A stretch of DNA of 64,000 nt, from NCBI GenBank assembly GCA_010015805.1, contig ML978136.1, positions 434,001 through 498,000 of the forward strand, in the 5' to 3' direction. The stretch comes from Rhizodiscina lignyota. Its lineage: Eukaryota > Ascomycota > Dothideomycetes > Aulographales > Rhizodiscinaceae. The notes under the pieces were generated by a model, which was not told the DNA's origin, did not search any database, and saw only the letters and a program-made list of their open reading frames with translations. Below are positions 25,457 to 38,100 of the stretch, one piece after another (position 1 is the first letter of the stretch; every line of letters starts with the position of its first letter). The position numbers and the translations under genes were made by a program.

Positions 25457-27764
25457 ATGCTTCTCCCATCGCTGGCCGAAAGTCACAATCCGACACCCGC
25501 TACGCTCACATCTGCAGCATTCCTTGCGACCACTTCCGGCAAGGCTCATAAGGGCATAAGCGGTGATGGCTGGTCATCTCTTATTGGCATTGTCACGGCG
25601 ATTGTTGGCAATATCCTCATTTCGGTCGCCTTGAATACACAGCGATACGCGCATATTCGTTTGAACAAGGAGTGGGCAGAGAAACAGAAGGCACGGCGAA
25701 AACAGGGACGAGTGAATGGCGGTGGCGTGGGAAAGCCATCGGGGCAAGGGCAGAGAAACGGAAAGGCAAAGGCCTCATTGAAGAGAAGACAGACGGCAGA
25801 CGGCGAGGATCCAAGACAGTTCTCAGCAGACTACTCGCTGAACTCTGGCACTGAGACTGATCCCTTGATTTCTCGGTCTGAAGAGGAAGACGAGGATGAG
25901 ACGGCGTCCGAATTGACGGCGAAAGAGCTAGATTCTTCTGATGGCGGACAGACATCTTACCTAAAGTCACCATATTGGTGGGTGGGCCTGGTATTGATGA
26001 CAGTAGGAGAGGCAGGGAATTTCTTAGCATATGGATTCGCACCAGCCTCGATTGTGTCACCGCTTGGTGTAGTGGCACTCATCTCGAATTGTATTATCGC
26101 ACCGTTCCTGCTCAAAGAGCGATTCCGGAAACGTGACGCCCTTGGCGTTTTGATAGCCGTCGCTGGTGCCGTCACGGTTGTTGTCAGCGCAAAAAGTAGC
26201 AATCCGAAGTTAGGGCCGGATGAAATCTGGGATCTGATTGCGACCTGGGAGTTCGAGACGTACCTGGGAATCACGGCATTTGTCATTATTTGCCTCATGG
26301 TTGCCAGCGAGAAGATCGGAGGCAGCTCGATCTTCATTGATCTGGGATTGGTTGGCCTCTTCGGTAAGAATATTGTTCAACTTTGTTAACTTGCTGAGTC
26401 TAATTGGATGTTTAGGCGGATACACTGCCCTCTCCACGAAAGGCGTTGCCTCACTTCTCAGCTTGACGCTGTTTCGCGCACTCACATTCCCAGTGACCTA
26501 TCTGCTGGCCTTCATCCTATTTTCCACGGCAGTCATGCAGATCAGGTACTTGAATCGAGCATTGCAGCGATTCGACTCAACCCAAGTTATTCCCACGCAA
26601 TTCGTCCTCTTCACGCTCTCTGTCATCCTTGGCAGCGCAGTTCTCTATCGAGATTTTGAGAGGACCAAAGCTGAGAATGCCGGCGAGTTTATTGGCGGCT
26701 GTGCTCTAACCTTCGCGGGCGTGTGGCTTATCACTAGTGGCAGGAAACGTGAATCAGACGAAGAGGAAGCCGAATATCTCGATGAAGAAGATGTGGATGC
26801 AATTAATCTGGTTGACGAGGAATACCACGATGTGCCGGATGATGAAACTGAGGGTACTGCTACAGAATATCGAAGCCGCAGGCCGAGCACTCAGGTATCC
26901 GTGCCGTTTGCTATGAGTGCTGCTAGTACGCGGAGACAGTCCCGTGTCGCGGCCTCTCCGCATTCACCTCGCGTGGTATCCTTTGATCCACCACCAGAGA
27001 CGCCTATCAGCGAGCCTTCGCCTATTGCTGATATCCCAACCGCTCCCGCATCACTGACAGAGAACCCGTGGCAATCTTCGCACGAGGGCTCTCCTACTGA
27101 ACATGGGTTACTTGGACCGTTTACACCCCAGCCATCGAAACCAGAGCCGCCACCATTCCTTACATCTACCTCGGAACCAGTCCTCCATACAGGCGTACGT
27201 ACACATCAGGTGCGGCCTCATACTCCACATACGCCTGATCCGTCAACTGCAGCTCACACGCACGCCACTCCATCTTCCGCGGCTGCACATACTCACGGCC
27301 ATCCAACAACTCCACGCACTAATCCATCGAATCAGCTTCGCCATTCGCTCACTGAGTTCGTACCTGGCCCACTCCTAACTCCACTTTCTGGCTCTTTGAG
27401 TGCAGTGGTCGCAGACACGCTTAGAAGAGGCGTTGACGCAGCATCCATCAGACGTCGACGGAGTATCGCGAAGACGAGGCTTCCAAACATGCCCAGTCCT
27501 AGAGGCAATAGAGCTAGGGGCGCTAGCGAGGCAGATCTATCCGCCGCTGCTGCGGCAATTGCACCGCTCGCGCACCGAAGCAACGACATTAACCCTACCA
27601 GAAATGACGAAGAGGAGCCTGACCAAACGATAGAAGAAGCATCGCCAACGGCGATGAAATCAAGAGGACAAAGTTTCAGCAATACGCTGGGGAAATTGTT
27701 CAAGCCCAAGAAGACTAAGAAGGATGGAACAAATGCAGACTCGGCGCCGCCAACACCGGGCTGA
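25457..27764 (+). CDS. NIPA-like magnesium transporter (DUF803 family)
   Basis: Exons are 25457-26363 and 26416-27764 with one 52-nt intron; 751 aa. The first helix (about SLIGIVTAIVGNILISVALN) is followed by a basic/acidic loop of roughly 110 residues. The conserved NIPA core comes next: WWVGLVLMTVGEAGNFLAYG, FAPASIVSPLGVVALISNCI, FLLKERFRKRDALGVL and several further helices up to about residue 430. The C-terminal 320 residues are hydrophilic, rich in Ser, Pro and His, probably cytosolic and disordered, ending in basic KPKKTKKDG. Fungal members are longer than human NIPA1-4 because of this loop and tail. Proteins of this group are proposed to move Mg2+ across plasma or endosomal membranes; this has been shown for animal relatives, not for most fungal ones. 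Confidence 0.88.
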
Positions 27765-28184
27765 TCTTTGCGTTTGGCTGTAAATAATTGTAATGTTGGT
27801 GAAGAAGTAGAGGCTGTGGCGGTGCGTGCATAGCACTGGCGTTCTTTCTCTTCCTTTTTAGCGAAGCGCATGGAATGGAGCGCGAACAGTAGATTGTATA
27901 CCCCGAGGCGAAACCCTTGTGCTTGAATCGTTAATATTTTGAGAAGGCAGACTGGTTTGAGCAATTTCGTTGAGCGTTGGGTATATCCTCCTCACACAAA
28001 CAGACATGTCCACATTTTCCGATGTCGTCGCGAGCCTTACTCTTCCACGTATGTGAGAGCTCTCTTGAGGCCTGGATTTAATATGCTCTAGATTGTACTC
28101 ATGAGGAAACACGTCTAACAAATGTAACTTTTATTGGATGAATGGATTCTGCATTCTGATAGTCCGACGTATGGGAGCTATAGC
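27765..28184. other. Convergent 3' region
   Basis: This 420-bp gap holds the 3' ends of the NIPA-like gene (plus) and the SGNH hydrolase gene (minus). Nothing else is seen. Confidence 0.5.
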
Positions 28185-28961
28185 TCAACTGGTTTTTACA
28201 CCCTTCTTCCGCATATTCTGATACGCGGACCAAAGCGCTTCTCCGAAAATCTCATAACCCCTCTGATCTAAATGCACTCCGTCTGCCAGGTGGTTTACAA
28301 GATCTGGGTTACTCCCTATGAACTCTACGCGCTCATCGCCCAGAGATCCCACCATTGCGCGCAGCATGTCGTTGCTCTCCTCCACGATGCCTTGCTTCTT
28401 GAGTCGCTTGCTGCCCCTGGGGCACAGGGCGCATACGCATATGCGCACGTCTGGAGATGCCCACTTGAGTGCCTCGATGAGGAGCTTGTAGGACTCGATG
28501 TGTTGTGGTGAGAGGGGATGCTTGTCGCCGACAAGATCGTTGGTGCCGATTTCGAGCATAACATAGTCAACGCCAGAGTCCTTTAGCGCCTGGAGCAGAT
28601 CCTTATTGACGAGGCGGTAGATGACATTGCTAATGTGGTCGCCGCCAACGCCGCAGTTCATGACCTCAGGGTACCTGATTTCCTGCGCTCCGAACGGCGT
28701 GTTGCAGCCAGTTGTCTTGAAGCGCTCGAGCATACTGTCGCCGAGCAGCAGGCATTCGATGCGCTGGCGTTCAGCGAGGGGCCCCACATGATCACTGTCG
28801 TGCGTGGTAGAGGAGCGTTCCTTATATTTGGCGGCGGTTCGAAGGCGGGAGAAGAGGTCTCGTTGTGGCGAGGTAGATCGGGAGGCGGGAGAAGAGGCCA
28901 TCATGGATGACTTTTGTGATTCAGCTCGATTTTTGATTCCGGTGAAGCGAAGGCCAATCAT
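28185..28961 (-). CDS. SGNH/GDSL-type hydrolase
   Basis: A single exon codes for 258 aa from the ATG at 28961; a second ATG pair at 28904 gives about 239 aa and is a reasonable alternative, because the first 19 residues are not obviously conserved. The four SGNH blocks are visible: ECLLLGDSMLERF (nucleophile Ser in GDS), NCGVGGDH (oxyanion Gly), EIGTNDL (Asn) and DGVHLDQRGYEIF (Asp and His of the triad). No signal peptide is present, so a cytosolic esterase or lipase/acylhydrolase is likely, similar to the isoamyl acetate hydrolase/PAF acetylhydrolase-like group. The substrate is unknown. The N-terminal 60 residues are Ser/Arg-rich and probably disordered. Confidence 0.87.
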   Translation of the reverse strand: MIGLRFTGIKNRAESQKSSMMASSPASRSTSPQRDLFSRLRTAAKYKERSSTTHDSDHVGPLAERQRIECLLLGDSMLERFKTTGCNTPFGAQEIRYPEVMNCGVGGDHISNVIYRLVNKDLLQALKDSGVDYVMLEIGTNDLVGDKHPLSPQHIESYKLLIEALKWASPDVRICVCALCPRGSKRLKKQGIVEESNDMLRAMVGSLGDERVEFIGSNPDLVNHLADGVHLDQRGYEIFGEALWSAYQNMRKKGVKTS

Positions 28962-29407
28962 TGATCGAGCAGTGATGACTAAGACCTCAGTGGCGTGAGA
29001 CTGAATTGAATATATGCAAATGATAGAATTAAATTCAGAGTGAGCGTGCTTTTAACACAGCAACTGACTCATAAGGAAGTGTGGGTCATGCGGTCTCCCA
29101 AGTCGGAAAAGAGACACCGGGCCTCGAATCAGGGGGGTGATTTCGTTGATTATGAGAGAAGACGGCAGTACCATATACGTTGAATAGCTCTTGCTTCTCG
29201 TGCATCTCGGGATTTCGTTGGATCGCCGTTGAAGGTGGATCTAATTAAGTTCACCTTTCTGGCCACCACTTCGCGTGCCATCGGCAAATTATGACCTTTA
29301 GCGGACTTTGGCGATGCTGGGGTTAGATTTTGCTCCACATGCGCACCGCATATGGCACCGGTCCAGCCAAATTGTTGATTTGTCTGTTTTCATTCATTGC
29401 CAGTTTT
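28962..29407. other. Intergenic, nothing recognised
   Basis: This 446-bp stretch is the promoter of the SGNH hydrolase gene and the 3' end of the cyclin gene on the same strand. No other feature is seen. Confidence 0.5.
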
Positions 29408-30713
29408 TCAGCCTCCTGCTCCATTCTTCTCCAATTGTGGCCCGAATATATCCTCTCCTTCCCTCATACTCTTCTCCCGCTCGAGCTTCCTCCTCTTTGC
29501 CACGCTCTCATCCAATTTTCCATCTACAGTTTCATCCCGTTTCTGTGCGCGATTCAAGCTGACGAGGTCCACCTTCTCGGGGTTTTGGCACTTATATATC
29601 TTCTTATCGATGCGGATAAGTTCATCGCGACCGAGTTGCTCGAATGATTGGAGCATCTCTGCACACAATCGGATCGTGGCCATGACTTTGGGGAAAATAG
29701 TAGAGGCGGAAGTGGCACTAGGAAATTTTGTGGATAGATAGAAGCTCGTAAGCGCTTCGTCGGCGAGAAGTAGCGATGCGAACATGATTTGCGACGGCGT
29801 ATAAAGGAAGTAAGCGTCTGTGAGTATGCCCGCAGAGCCGAGGGTGAGCTTCGCCTGTCCATAAGCATCGTCAAGTCTCTTCCGGAGCGCTGCTGCACTG
29901 TCCTGCAACATCGCACCATCCTTCGGCGGCAGTGCTTGCATAGCTTCCTGAACTTCTTTTGCTGTTCGCCCCTCGCCAGGTAGTAGCGCCGCCTGCCCCT
30001 CTACCATTGCCTGCATTTCCATGTGTACACCCCGAAGTGCATGAAAAGGATGTTTCACGTCAAATGTAAATCGTATGCCTTGCGTGAGGATAAACTCAGG
30101 CGCGAGAATGTCCTCGTTCGTAACCTTCTTTTTCTTCCCCAGCCCACTTTGTAAATTTCGTACGTACTTGTCGAGACCCATGTAGTGTGGTTCAGTTTTC
30201 GTGGCAAAGTAAAGAGAGGTCATCATGATCACGCGGGGGTGATAAGTCATGGGTGAGTTGGAAAGGTAGAAACGCTTCATGAACTGAACTGCTGTGGCCT
30301 GTGTATGGACAAGTTAGCTTTGAAGTTTGATATGAAGAAGGTAACATGGAGCTCACAATGACGTGAATGGGGAAGCTGAATTCTTTCGCTTCGCCGATTG
30401 TTTTGGCCTGAGAGCAATAATACTCTACGAGCATTCTCTCTTCATCGACCGTGAGTGTCTCCACCTCTGCGTCTTTGTCTCCATGAGCACTCCCATTTGC
30501 CTGTCCATTCTCTCCCAACGGCGTCGAAAATCCACTCGAGTCTGCTGAAGCCGCGGGTTGGGCCTGGCCACTTTCTCTGCTCTTCTTGATTGCTGCTTTA
30601 ACGCGTTCAGCCGCCAGGGCATTGGTGCTGTTGCGGAGCGAGGCGAGCTTCTCTGGAGTAAAAGACCAGAGTCGGTATTGTGTAGAGGTGCGGTATATTT
30701 CATCTTCAGTCAT
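29408..30713 (-). CDS. ccl1: Cyclin H / Ccl1, TFIIH kinase cyclin
   Basis: Exons on the minus strand are 30713-30357 and 30298-29408 with a 58-nt intron; 415 aa. The start MTEDEIYRTSTQYRLWSF is the typical cyclin H opening, where an N-terminal helix contacts Kin28/CDK7. The first cyclin box spans the intron (VEYYCSQAKTIGEAKEF, then ATAVQFMKRFYLSNSPMTYH and IMMTSLYFATKTE). The second box follows (DAYFLYTPSQIMFASLLLAD). A Ser/Gly-rich insert at about residues 45-85 and a basic C-terminal helix (AKRRKLEREKS) complete the protein. It activates the CDK7-type kinase that phosphorylates the RNA polymerase II C-terminal domain. The length is close to budding-yeast Ccl1. No alternative cyclin class fits as well. 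Confidence 0.92.
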
Positions 30714-31164
30714 TGTGAAGCGCCAATAGGAATTAGAAGAGTGGTGAAGATGGGCAGAAACGGGAAGTCCGAGAGGAAGCCTTAAATAGCTTTGGCGACA
30801 CCTGATTTAAGGACAAAATACCATTTGTGTTGAGGAATTTCTCATGATGAGTATCCTAATCGAGAGGCTAACGGGACCAAAGATTCCTTAGATGCCTCTG
30901 AAGCACGAAATCATGGTACATGTGATTGAAAGTCTATCAACTTTTTGGAGGATGTGGTCTTGGCCGCATCGCCCACCGTATTGCCTGTACTTCGTAACCC
31001 CTGCTCATGCGGCTTAATATGCATCAGGTAGCGAAGCTTCAAAAGTCCCAGAGACTTCTAAGCTCATTTACCCGCACCACGCGGAAATCCGATTGCTTCT
31101 TAGATAATCTCAACATGTAGCGTGTCCGGTGTCACCTCTCCATCACTACATACAATCATCCGCC
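30714..31164. promoter_or_regulatory. Divergent promoter between ccl1 and sec8
   Basis: The two coding starts face away from each other with 451 bp between them. The interval has no gene and should hold both promoters. A pyrimidine-rich stretch with CATCACTACATACAATC just before the sec8 ATG looks like its 5' UTR. No specific binding site is claimed. Confidence 0.45.
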
Positions 31165-34100
31165 ATGTCTCGCCGACAGGATCCCTTCCGCTCACGCCCT
31201 AATGGCGGTGGATATGGCAATGGCTACGCAAATGGCTATACCGCGAGCGCCAGTACCACCAGCGTCGAGGACTATGACCCTTACAACACGAACTCCTACA
31301 GCTCGACCCCCCAGAACAACCCTTATGGCTCCAGTGGCTCCGACCCAAGCCTCGCACCTCGCTCCCGTCGCAGTCCTGAACCTCCGCAACCTCCTGCCGC
31401 GAGGCGCGATCGACGCGCTGGCCGTGCAGGAGGCTATGGTGGCTTTTCATTCGAGGCAGAGGAGGACGAAATGGAACAGCAGGGAGAGCATGTGAGGAGA
31501 CCGAGTAGTATTGAGAGGATGGGCGCGAAGAGGCGAAGCGGAGGAAGTCCTAGAGCTTTCGTGGGGAGAGAGAGGAGAGGCGGCATGCATGGAAGAGGGA
31601 TGGGTAGTGTGGACATGAATGGGGCGGGTGGGCGGCAAATGCAAGGTTGGTACTACATATTTGGAAGAATGCTCCTACTTTTGGAGACGAGCACATGGAT
31701 GGGTTGCACAACGTGAACAAGGGTTTCACTACTCGTGGAGCGCCCTGAGGTTATAACGTCCATCTCTGCAGCCTCTCTCAGTTCAATTGAAATCAACCCT
31801 CAGTTTGAACTATGGCTAACACACAGAATCTGTTAGATATCCTTCAGTATATCCAGCGGGACTGGGACTTCATGTCCAGCGAGCAATGTGTGCCTGTCCA
31901 GATCGCTCTCCAGCTCATGGATTCCAGCTCACTCGGTCTGGCACACCGGCTTGGCGAGTTTCAAGATACTCATCAGCAGCTGCAAAGCGCGCTCAAGGCA
32001 ATTGTCAATGAGCATCACCAAGGTTTCAACAGTTCTATTGGTACCTTTCATAACATCCAGGCGGCAATAACGGCCTCGCAAACCCGACTTCGGACCCTGA
32101 AGGACTCACTGATATCTGCGAAATCAAATCTTTCTACGGCCAAGCCGGAGCTAAAAGGTCTTGCAACACAGACTCAGAACTACGATGACATGCTACAGGT
32201 GCTCGCCAGCATCGAGCACCTCCAGAGCATACCAGAGCAACTGGAAGCAAGAATCACGGAGAAACGGTTTCTGGGTGCGGTAGAACTCCTGCAAGATGCG
32301 CTCCGCCTCATTCGAAAGTCCGAAATGGACAACATTGGAGCCCTAAGCGACCTGAGAGTCTATCTGAGCAACCAAGAGCATTCGCTCACGGACATTCTGA
32401 TTGAAGAGTTGCACAGCCACCTTTATCTTAAATCTCCGTATTGTGAGAGCAGGTGGAAACAGTACGCACCTAGTTCAACCACTGGTACCGACTCACCAGA
32501 GCAAAGTGGATCTGCTGCTCTTGCCAGAGGCAGGAAGCTGTACCACTTTCTGGATAAATTGGACATGACAGAACCGATGGTCGATGATGCGACGCGTAAC
32601 CCTGAGGCTGACACATTCAGCTATATACAGTTGCTCATTGAGGCTCTGAATAACTTGAACCGACTTGAAGAAGCGGTGGAGATGATTGAGCAGCGTCTTC
32701 CCGTTGAGCTGTTCCGCGTGGTGGAGCGGTCCAATCTAGAAGTCGACCAACGCCACCCGAATAGTCTACGAGCGACAACCGGTAAAGGCAGACTCGACGT
32801 CCCTGGGCCAGATAACCCTCGAACCGTAGTTTTGATGGACCTTCTGAACACTGTCTTCGCCAGATTTGAGTCAATTGCTGAAAGCCACCGTGTTGTTCAC
32901 GAGGTCATTGCTGGCATTGTGAAACGTGAGGGACTCAAGGATGCGAGCAACCTCACACGTGGTTTCAGAGAACTATGGAAGCTCTACCAAAGCGAGATCC
33001 GCTCGGTCCTCCACGACTACCTCGCCACTGACGCTCAGGCGTTCCGGTCGGGCCAGGACGGTTACAACAGGAATATCTTCAGAAAGATACAGAGGGACAA
33101 GAGCAAAGCGATGTTCAAGCTTACAGATATGGACTCAAAGTCTTCAGATCTCACGATGGAGAAGGAAGACCTTGAGAAGATCTTGAAGGCTTCGGTTCCT
33201 GGACTTGTTTCAGATTCTCGACAGACTGATCTGCCGACGGAAAGTGGAACCGTAAACGCTATACGCGACGGTGGAACCGGCCACAAGCTACTCATTGAAC
33301 CAAGCGTGTTTAACATGGGCACCTTATTACCACCATCTCTGGTATTTTTGAATCGTTTGAAGGAAGTCGTCCCTCCAAGCTCTGACATCGCCACCTCGAC
33401 ACTTACTATGTTCCTCGACGAATTCCTGGTTAATGTCTTCCTGCCCCAGCTTGATGAGACGCTTGTAGAGCTCTGCGCACAAACTTTTACGGAGAGTGAT
33501 GCATTCCAGCTGGAGCCACTGTGGACTTCGATGGCCCAGAAACCGATTTTCAAGGGTAGCAAGAAGTTCTTTGATCTTATTACTGCCTTTTGCAGCATGC
33601 TGGATAATTTACCGCATGATCAAGCGTTTAGTCAGCTCATCGTCACACAAATGATGACGTACTACGACACATGTATGCGGTGGTTTGACGGGTTGGTTGC
33701 TCGGTCGGAGCCAAAGGCGAGCGGACGGATGATCAAGTCGAGCGCGTTCCTTGCTAGACTTCCAGAGATGAAGACGTTGATGGCAGAGCTACGCGATGCC
33801 AGCGACGAGTCACGTTCAGAGATGATCGATAAAGAGATTCCTATTTTCTTGGAAAAGGTGGGAAGTGAGAAACTCGACGAAGCTGATCTCATTGTGGAAG
33901 GAAAGAGCATATCCGCACTCTGCCTTATCTATACGAGCATGAAGTGGCTCGCCTCGAAAGTCTCGCATCTCCGACACATCACTACCCAGACAACAGACTC
34001 GTCGAGGCGGCATAGTGGCCGACCGCAGCTGCAGCGCAGCTGGACGGATGTTGCGTCGTCAGACCCGCAGGATCAGCAAATCTCGGTGTATCTTCCGCTT

Positions 34101-34798
34101 AGCAAAGAAACTGCTGCTGGCTTCGATCAGGCGGTGGGCCAGTACAGAGCACTGGCAGATCAATCGATTGAGACTTTGCATTTTGAGATGCGGTGTCACG
34201 CTGTATACCACTTGCAGAAGAGTTTGCGAGAAACCTACATGCTGGAGCAAATTGTCAAGACTCCACAGGAAGAGATCAGTGATATGAATGCGGACTTGGT
34301 GGCTTTCGATGAGGAGTTGGGCAAGGTATTGCCAGCCAAGCAACAAGCGTCAGTCTCCATAGCTGTTATTTTGATTTGAGAAGCAGCCTGAAGATTGAAC
34401 TACATGCTGACGGATACAACAGCTTTATCACCACAGGTTTGGGCGCCCTCATGGACCAAGTCCTCGTCTCTATGGGCAGCAGCATCAAACTTATGAATAC
34501 CTGTGGGTGCAGTCAAGTGCAGATGAATATTTTGGTGTTGCAGCAAAACCTTAAGAATATAGAACCCGCCGCATCGTTCAAGCGCGCCGCGACGTACTAC
34601 GATTTGGCCTTTAGGGGGGCTGACGCGGTGATTGCAAAGGCGAAGGAGGAAGGCAGGGAATGTGGGTTTAGTTATGAGGAGATGAAGACGCTGTTAGAGC
34701 TGTGCTACAGTGGGCCGATGAAGAGTGAGGACAGCACTGTGCAAGTGCAAAGGCAGTTGGACGAGCATCTGCTGGAGTTGAGCGAGTATTTGTATTGA
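31165..34798 (+). CDS. sec8: Exocyst complex component Sec8
   Basis: Exons are 31165-31645, 31837-34348 and 34423-34798; introns are 191 and 74 nt; 1122 aa. The N-terminal 160 residues are Gly/Asn/Arg-rich and disordered (MSRRQDPFRSRPNGGG). The conserved part begins at the first splice junction, MQ joined to DILQYIQRDWDFM, followed by PVQIALQLMDSSSLGLAHRL, the Sec8 signature. Helical rods with the family's coiled N-terminal segment fill the rest; the last exon gives AFITTGLGALMDQVLVSMGS and ends in LLELSEYLY. Sec8 is one of eight exocyst subunits that tether secretory vesicles at the hyphal tip. The first intron uses an unusual GTTGGT donor; I chose it because it keeps phase and restores the conserved junction. 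An extra small exon inside that 191-nt interval cannot be excluded. Confidence 0.9.
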
Positions 34799-35174
34799 GC
34801 TTTGAGCATTGTCAGTACTGCATAAACCTTCAGCGACTATTAGTCTTGATTCTTTTTGGGGCTTGGACTCTGGCGTGGATAGCCTTGAGGGATACCAATT
34901 CAATCAGCTTCGCATTTAGCACCTTGAATGCGGAGGGATGGTTTATATTGTCGTCAAGCAAGGGTCTTAGTTATGTCCCGAGCTGTGTGGCCGCCTGCCG
35001 TACACTTCGCGCGCCTCGCGCATTCAACTCTTCAAAGTGAAAGAGAACGTTGCAACACACCAACCTTCACTCCGCAACACTACTGCCCCTCTTTCCTTTC
35101 TTCTACACTCCTGATGAAACCTTGAAACTTCATCAACTCTGTCGCTCGACTCTGTCGCGCCTGCACTCACCACC
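34799..35174. promoter_or_regulatory. ctr9 upstream region
   Basis: This 376-bp interval between same-strand genes ends in a C/T/A-rich leader (CAACACACCAACCTTCACTCC) right before the ctr9 ATG. No other feature is seen. Confidence 0.4.
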
Positions 35175-38100
35175 ATGGCGACACTTACCAACGGTCACAA
35201 TGGAGTGAATGGCAGCCGCCATCAATACCAACCTGGTGCAGAGCGCTTTTCCGACATTCCTCCGGCGATCGATATTACGGTGAACGAAGAGGGCGACGAA
35301 GAAGCTGTCGAGGTGAATCTTGTCGAACTTCTCGATGACCCAACCGAGCTATGCACGCTGCTCGAGAACGAGAATGTACCAAAAACATACTGGATGGTGA
35401 TCGCGCTCGCATACGCGAAACAGCGCAAGGTCGACCATGCGATTGAGATTCTGACAAAGGGTATGGGAGCGCTGAGGAGGGATAAACCCGACGAAAAGCT
35501 GAGCATGCTTTGCGGTCTTGTTTGGATGTATCTCTGGAAGTGCAGAGAAGCACCCAGAGTCAAACCCGGTATGTCCACTCAATTTTTGAATCACCACGTA
35601 ACTACAATAGTAATTACGTGCAGATGGAGTAGTGGCTTCGGAGGCGAGGACCAAGGACTTCTACATCCAACAGGCAACGAGCGCACTCAACGAGGCGGCG
35701 CGATTGAGCCCTTCTTACGCTCCTCTCTTCCTTGCTCGTGGCGTCCTTCATCTCCTAAAAGCTTCCCTACAAGGGCCTCCGAAAGCAACACCGGGTGGGC
35801 AAGACAATTCGGAGCGCATGGAGGCGTTGCGCAGCGCGTTGAAGTGCTTCGAAGACTCACTACGCCACTCTCCAGGCACAAATCTCATGGCTGTAATGGG
35901 CAAGGCTCGTGTATACTTTGCGTTGGGGAAATATGCGGATGCGCTGCAGGGATATCAGACAGTCCTAGAGCGAGCGCCAGAATTGGTAGACCCTGATCCA
36001 AGGATTGGCATCGGAGCCTGTCTTTGGCAATTGGGACATAAAGAGGAGGCCAAGAATGCCTGGGATCGAGCATTGGAAGTGAGTCCCGATTCGACGATTG
36101 CGAACATGCTCCTTGGAATCTACTACCTCGACTCGAGCTCGAAGTACCCTATCTCCGACCCAAAGTTTGCGGACCTCTACAAGAAGGCAATGATGAGCTA
36201 TACACACAAGGCATTTAAGCTAGACGATCATTTGCCTATCGCTTGCGCAACATTTGGTGGTTACTTTTTAGTCCGAAAGTACATGCCACAAGTGGAGAGT
36301 CTTGCGAAACGAGCAATCGAATTGACAGACGTCAACGCTATTGCCAGCGACGGCTGGTACCTTCTTGCCCGAAAGGAACATTACGAAGGAGATCCTTCCA
36401 AGGCCCATGAGTACTATCTGAAAGCGGATCAGGCCCGCGGTGGCGATGAGCGAGGCTACCTCCCGGCCAAGTTCGGAGCGGCTCAGATCAGAGTGCTCAT
36501 GGAAGACTTCGACGGTGCGAAATTCCGTCTTGAGAAGATTGTGCAACAGTCAAAGAGCATCGAAGCCATGACGCTGCTAGGTACACTATATGCAGAGGAT
36601 GTCTTTACTGCCCAGTCATCAGCTGCGAAGGAGGATAGATCTGCGGAGAAAAAGAAGGCAATCGGCCTCCTAGAATCTGTGCGTATGGCGTGGAAGGACC
36701 CGAAGAAGAAGCTCTCGCCTGACTCGGCCGTGCTTTTAAACCTTTCCCGACTTTATGAGACAGACCAGCCGGAGAAGAGCCTGCAATGCCTGCAACAAGT
36801 TGAACAAATGGAGCTGGACGCGATACCGGAAGACGACAGGCCAGAAGACATTGAAGATGAAGTTGAGATGAAGGCAGCTCTTCGCGAACAACTTCCACCG
36901 GAACTCCTCAATAACATGGCTTGTTTCCACTATCAAGCAGAAAAATATCCGGAAGCAAGGGAGCTCTTCCAATCCGCTCTAAATGCCTGTGTCAAAGCAG
37001 GCGACAAGGACCAATCTCTCGACACCGATGCACTCGTCACAACCATCTCTTACAATCTTGCACGGACATACGAGGCCGAAGGCCTGCTGGATGAAGCGAA
37101 GCAAGTCTACGAGGGTCTCGTAGCCCGCCATGAAGATTACACAGATGCCAACACCCGACTGGCGTACATCAACCTTCGCCAGAACCCCACAGAGGAAGGA
37201 CCAAAGGCAGTCCAAGAACTGTATCAAGCCGCGTCCAATGACTTAGAGGTCCGCGCGTTGTATGGTTGGTATCTGTCAAAGTCAAAGAGGCGAACGGGCA
37301 ACATTGCAGAAGATGCCGAACAACGACACTACAAACATTCACTCCAACAATACGACAAGCACGATCGTTACTCCCTCACAGGAATGGGAAATCTCTACCT
37401 CACTGTTGCGCGTGAGATGCGTCGTGAGACTGACCAGGATCGCCAGAAGCGGAGCAAGATGTATGAAAGAGCTGTCGAGTTTTTCGATAAAGCACTGCAG
37501 CTAGATGCACGCAATGCGTATGCAGCGCAGGGCATCGGCATTGCCATGATCGAGGATAAGAAGGACTTTCCTGGCGCTGTGCAAGTGTTTACCAAGGTCA
37601 AGGAAACGTTGAGGGATTCGACCGTCTGCATCAATCTGGGACATGCCTATTGTGAGCTGAAGCAGTACACCAGGGCTATTGAGAACGTAAGTGCCCTCAC
37701 ATCATTCGCCACTTCCTCATACTGATACACTGACAACATGCACAGTATGACGTTGCGCTTGCAAAAGACCGAGCCAATGATCCACAACTCCTGGCCTGTC
37801 TCGGCCGCGTGTGGTACCTTCGCGGCAAGCAGGAGCGCAACATCCAAGCTATGCGCACATCACTTGAGTTCTCTCAGCGTGCTCTCGAGGTTGCGCCCGA
37901 CCAAATCCATTTCCGCTTCAACGTCGCATTCGTCCAGTTTCAGATCTCTCAGACAATGGTCAATATCCCAGAATCGCAGCGCACAGTTGAGGATGTGCAA
38001 GCAGCGCTTGATGGTCTGACTGCTTCTATCGACTCGCTCATTGCAATTGCTAAATCACCAAATCCGCCGTTCCCAAGAGGCGATATCGAGCAGAGAGCGA

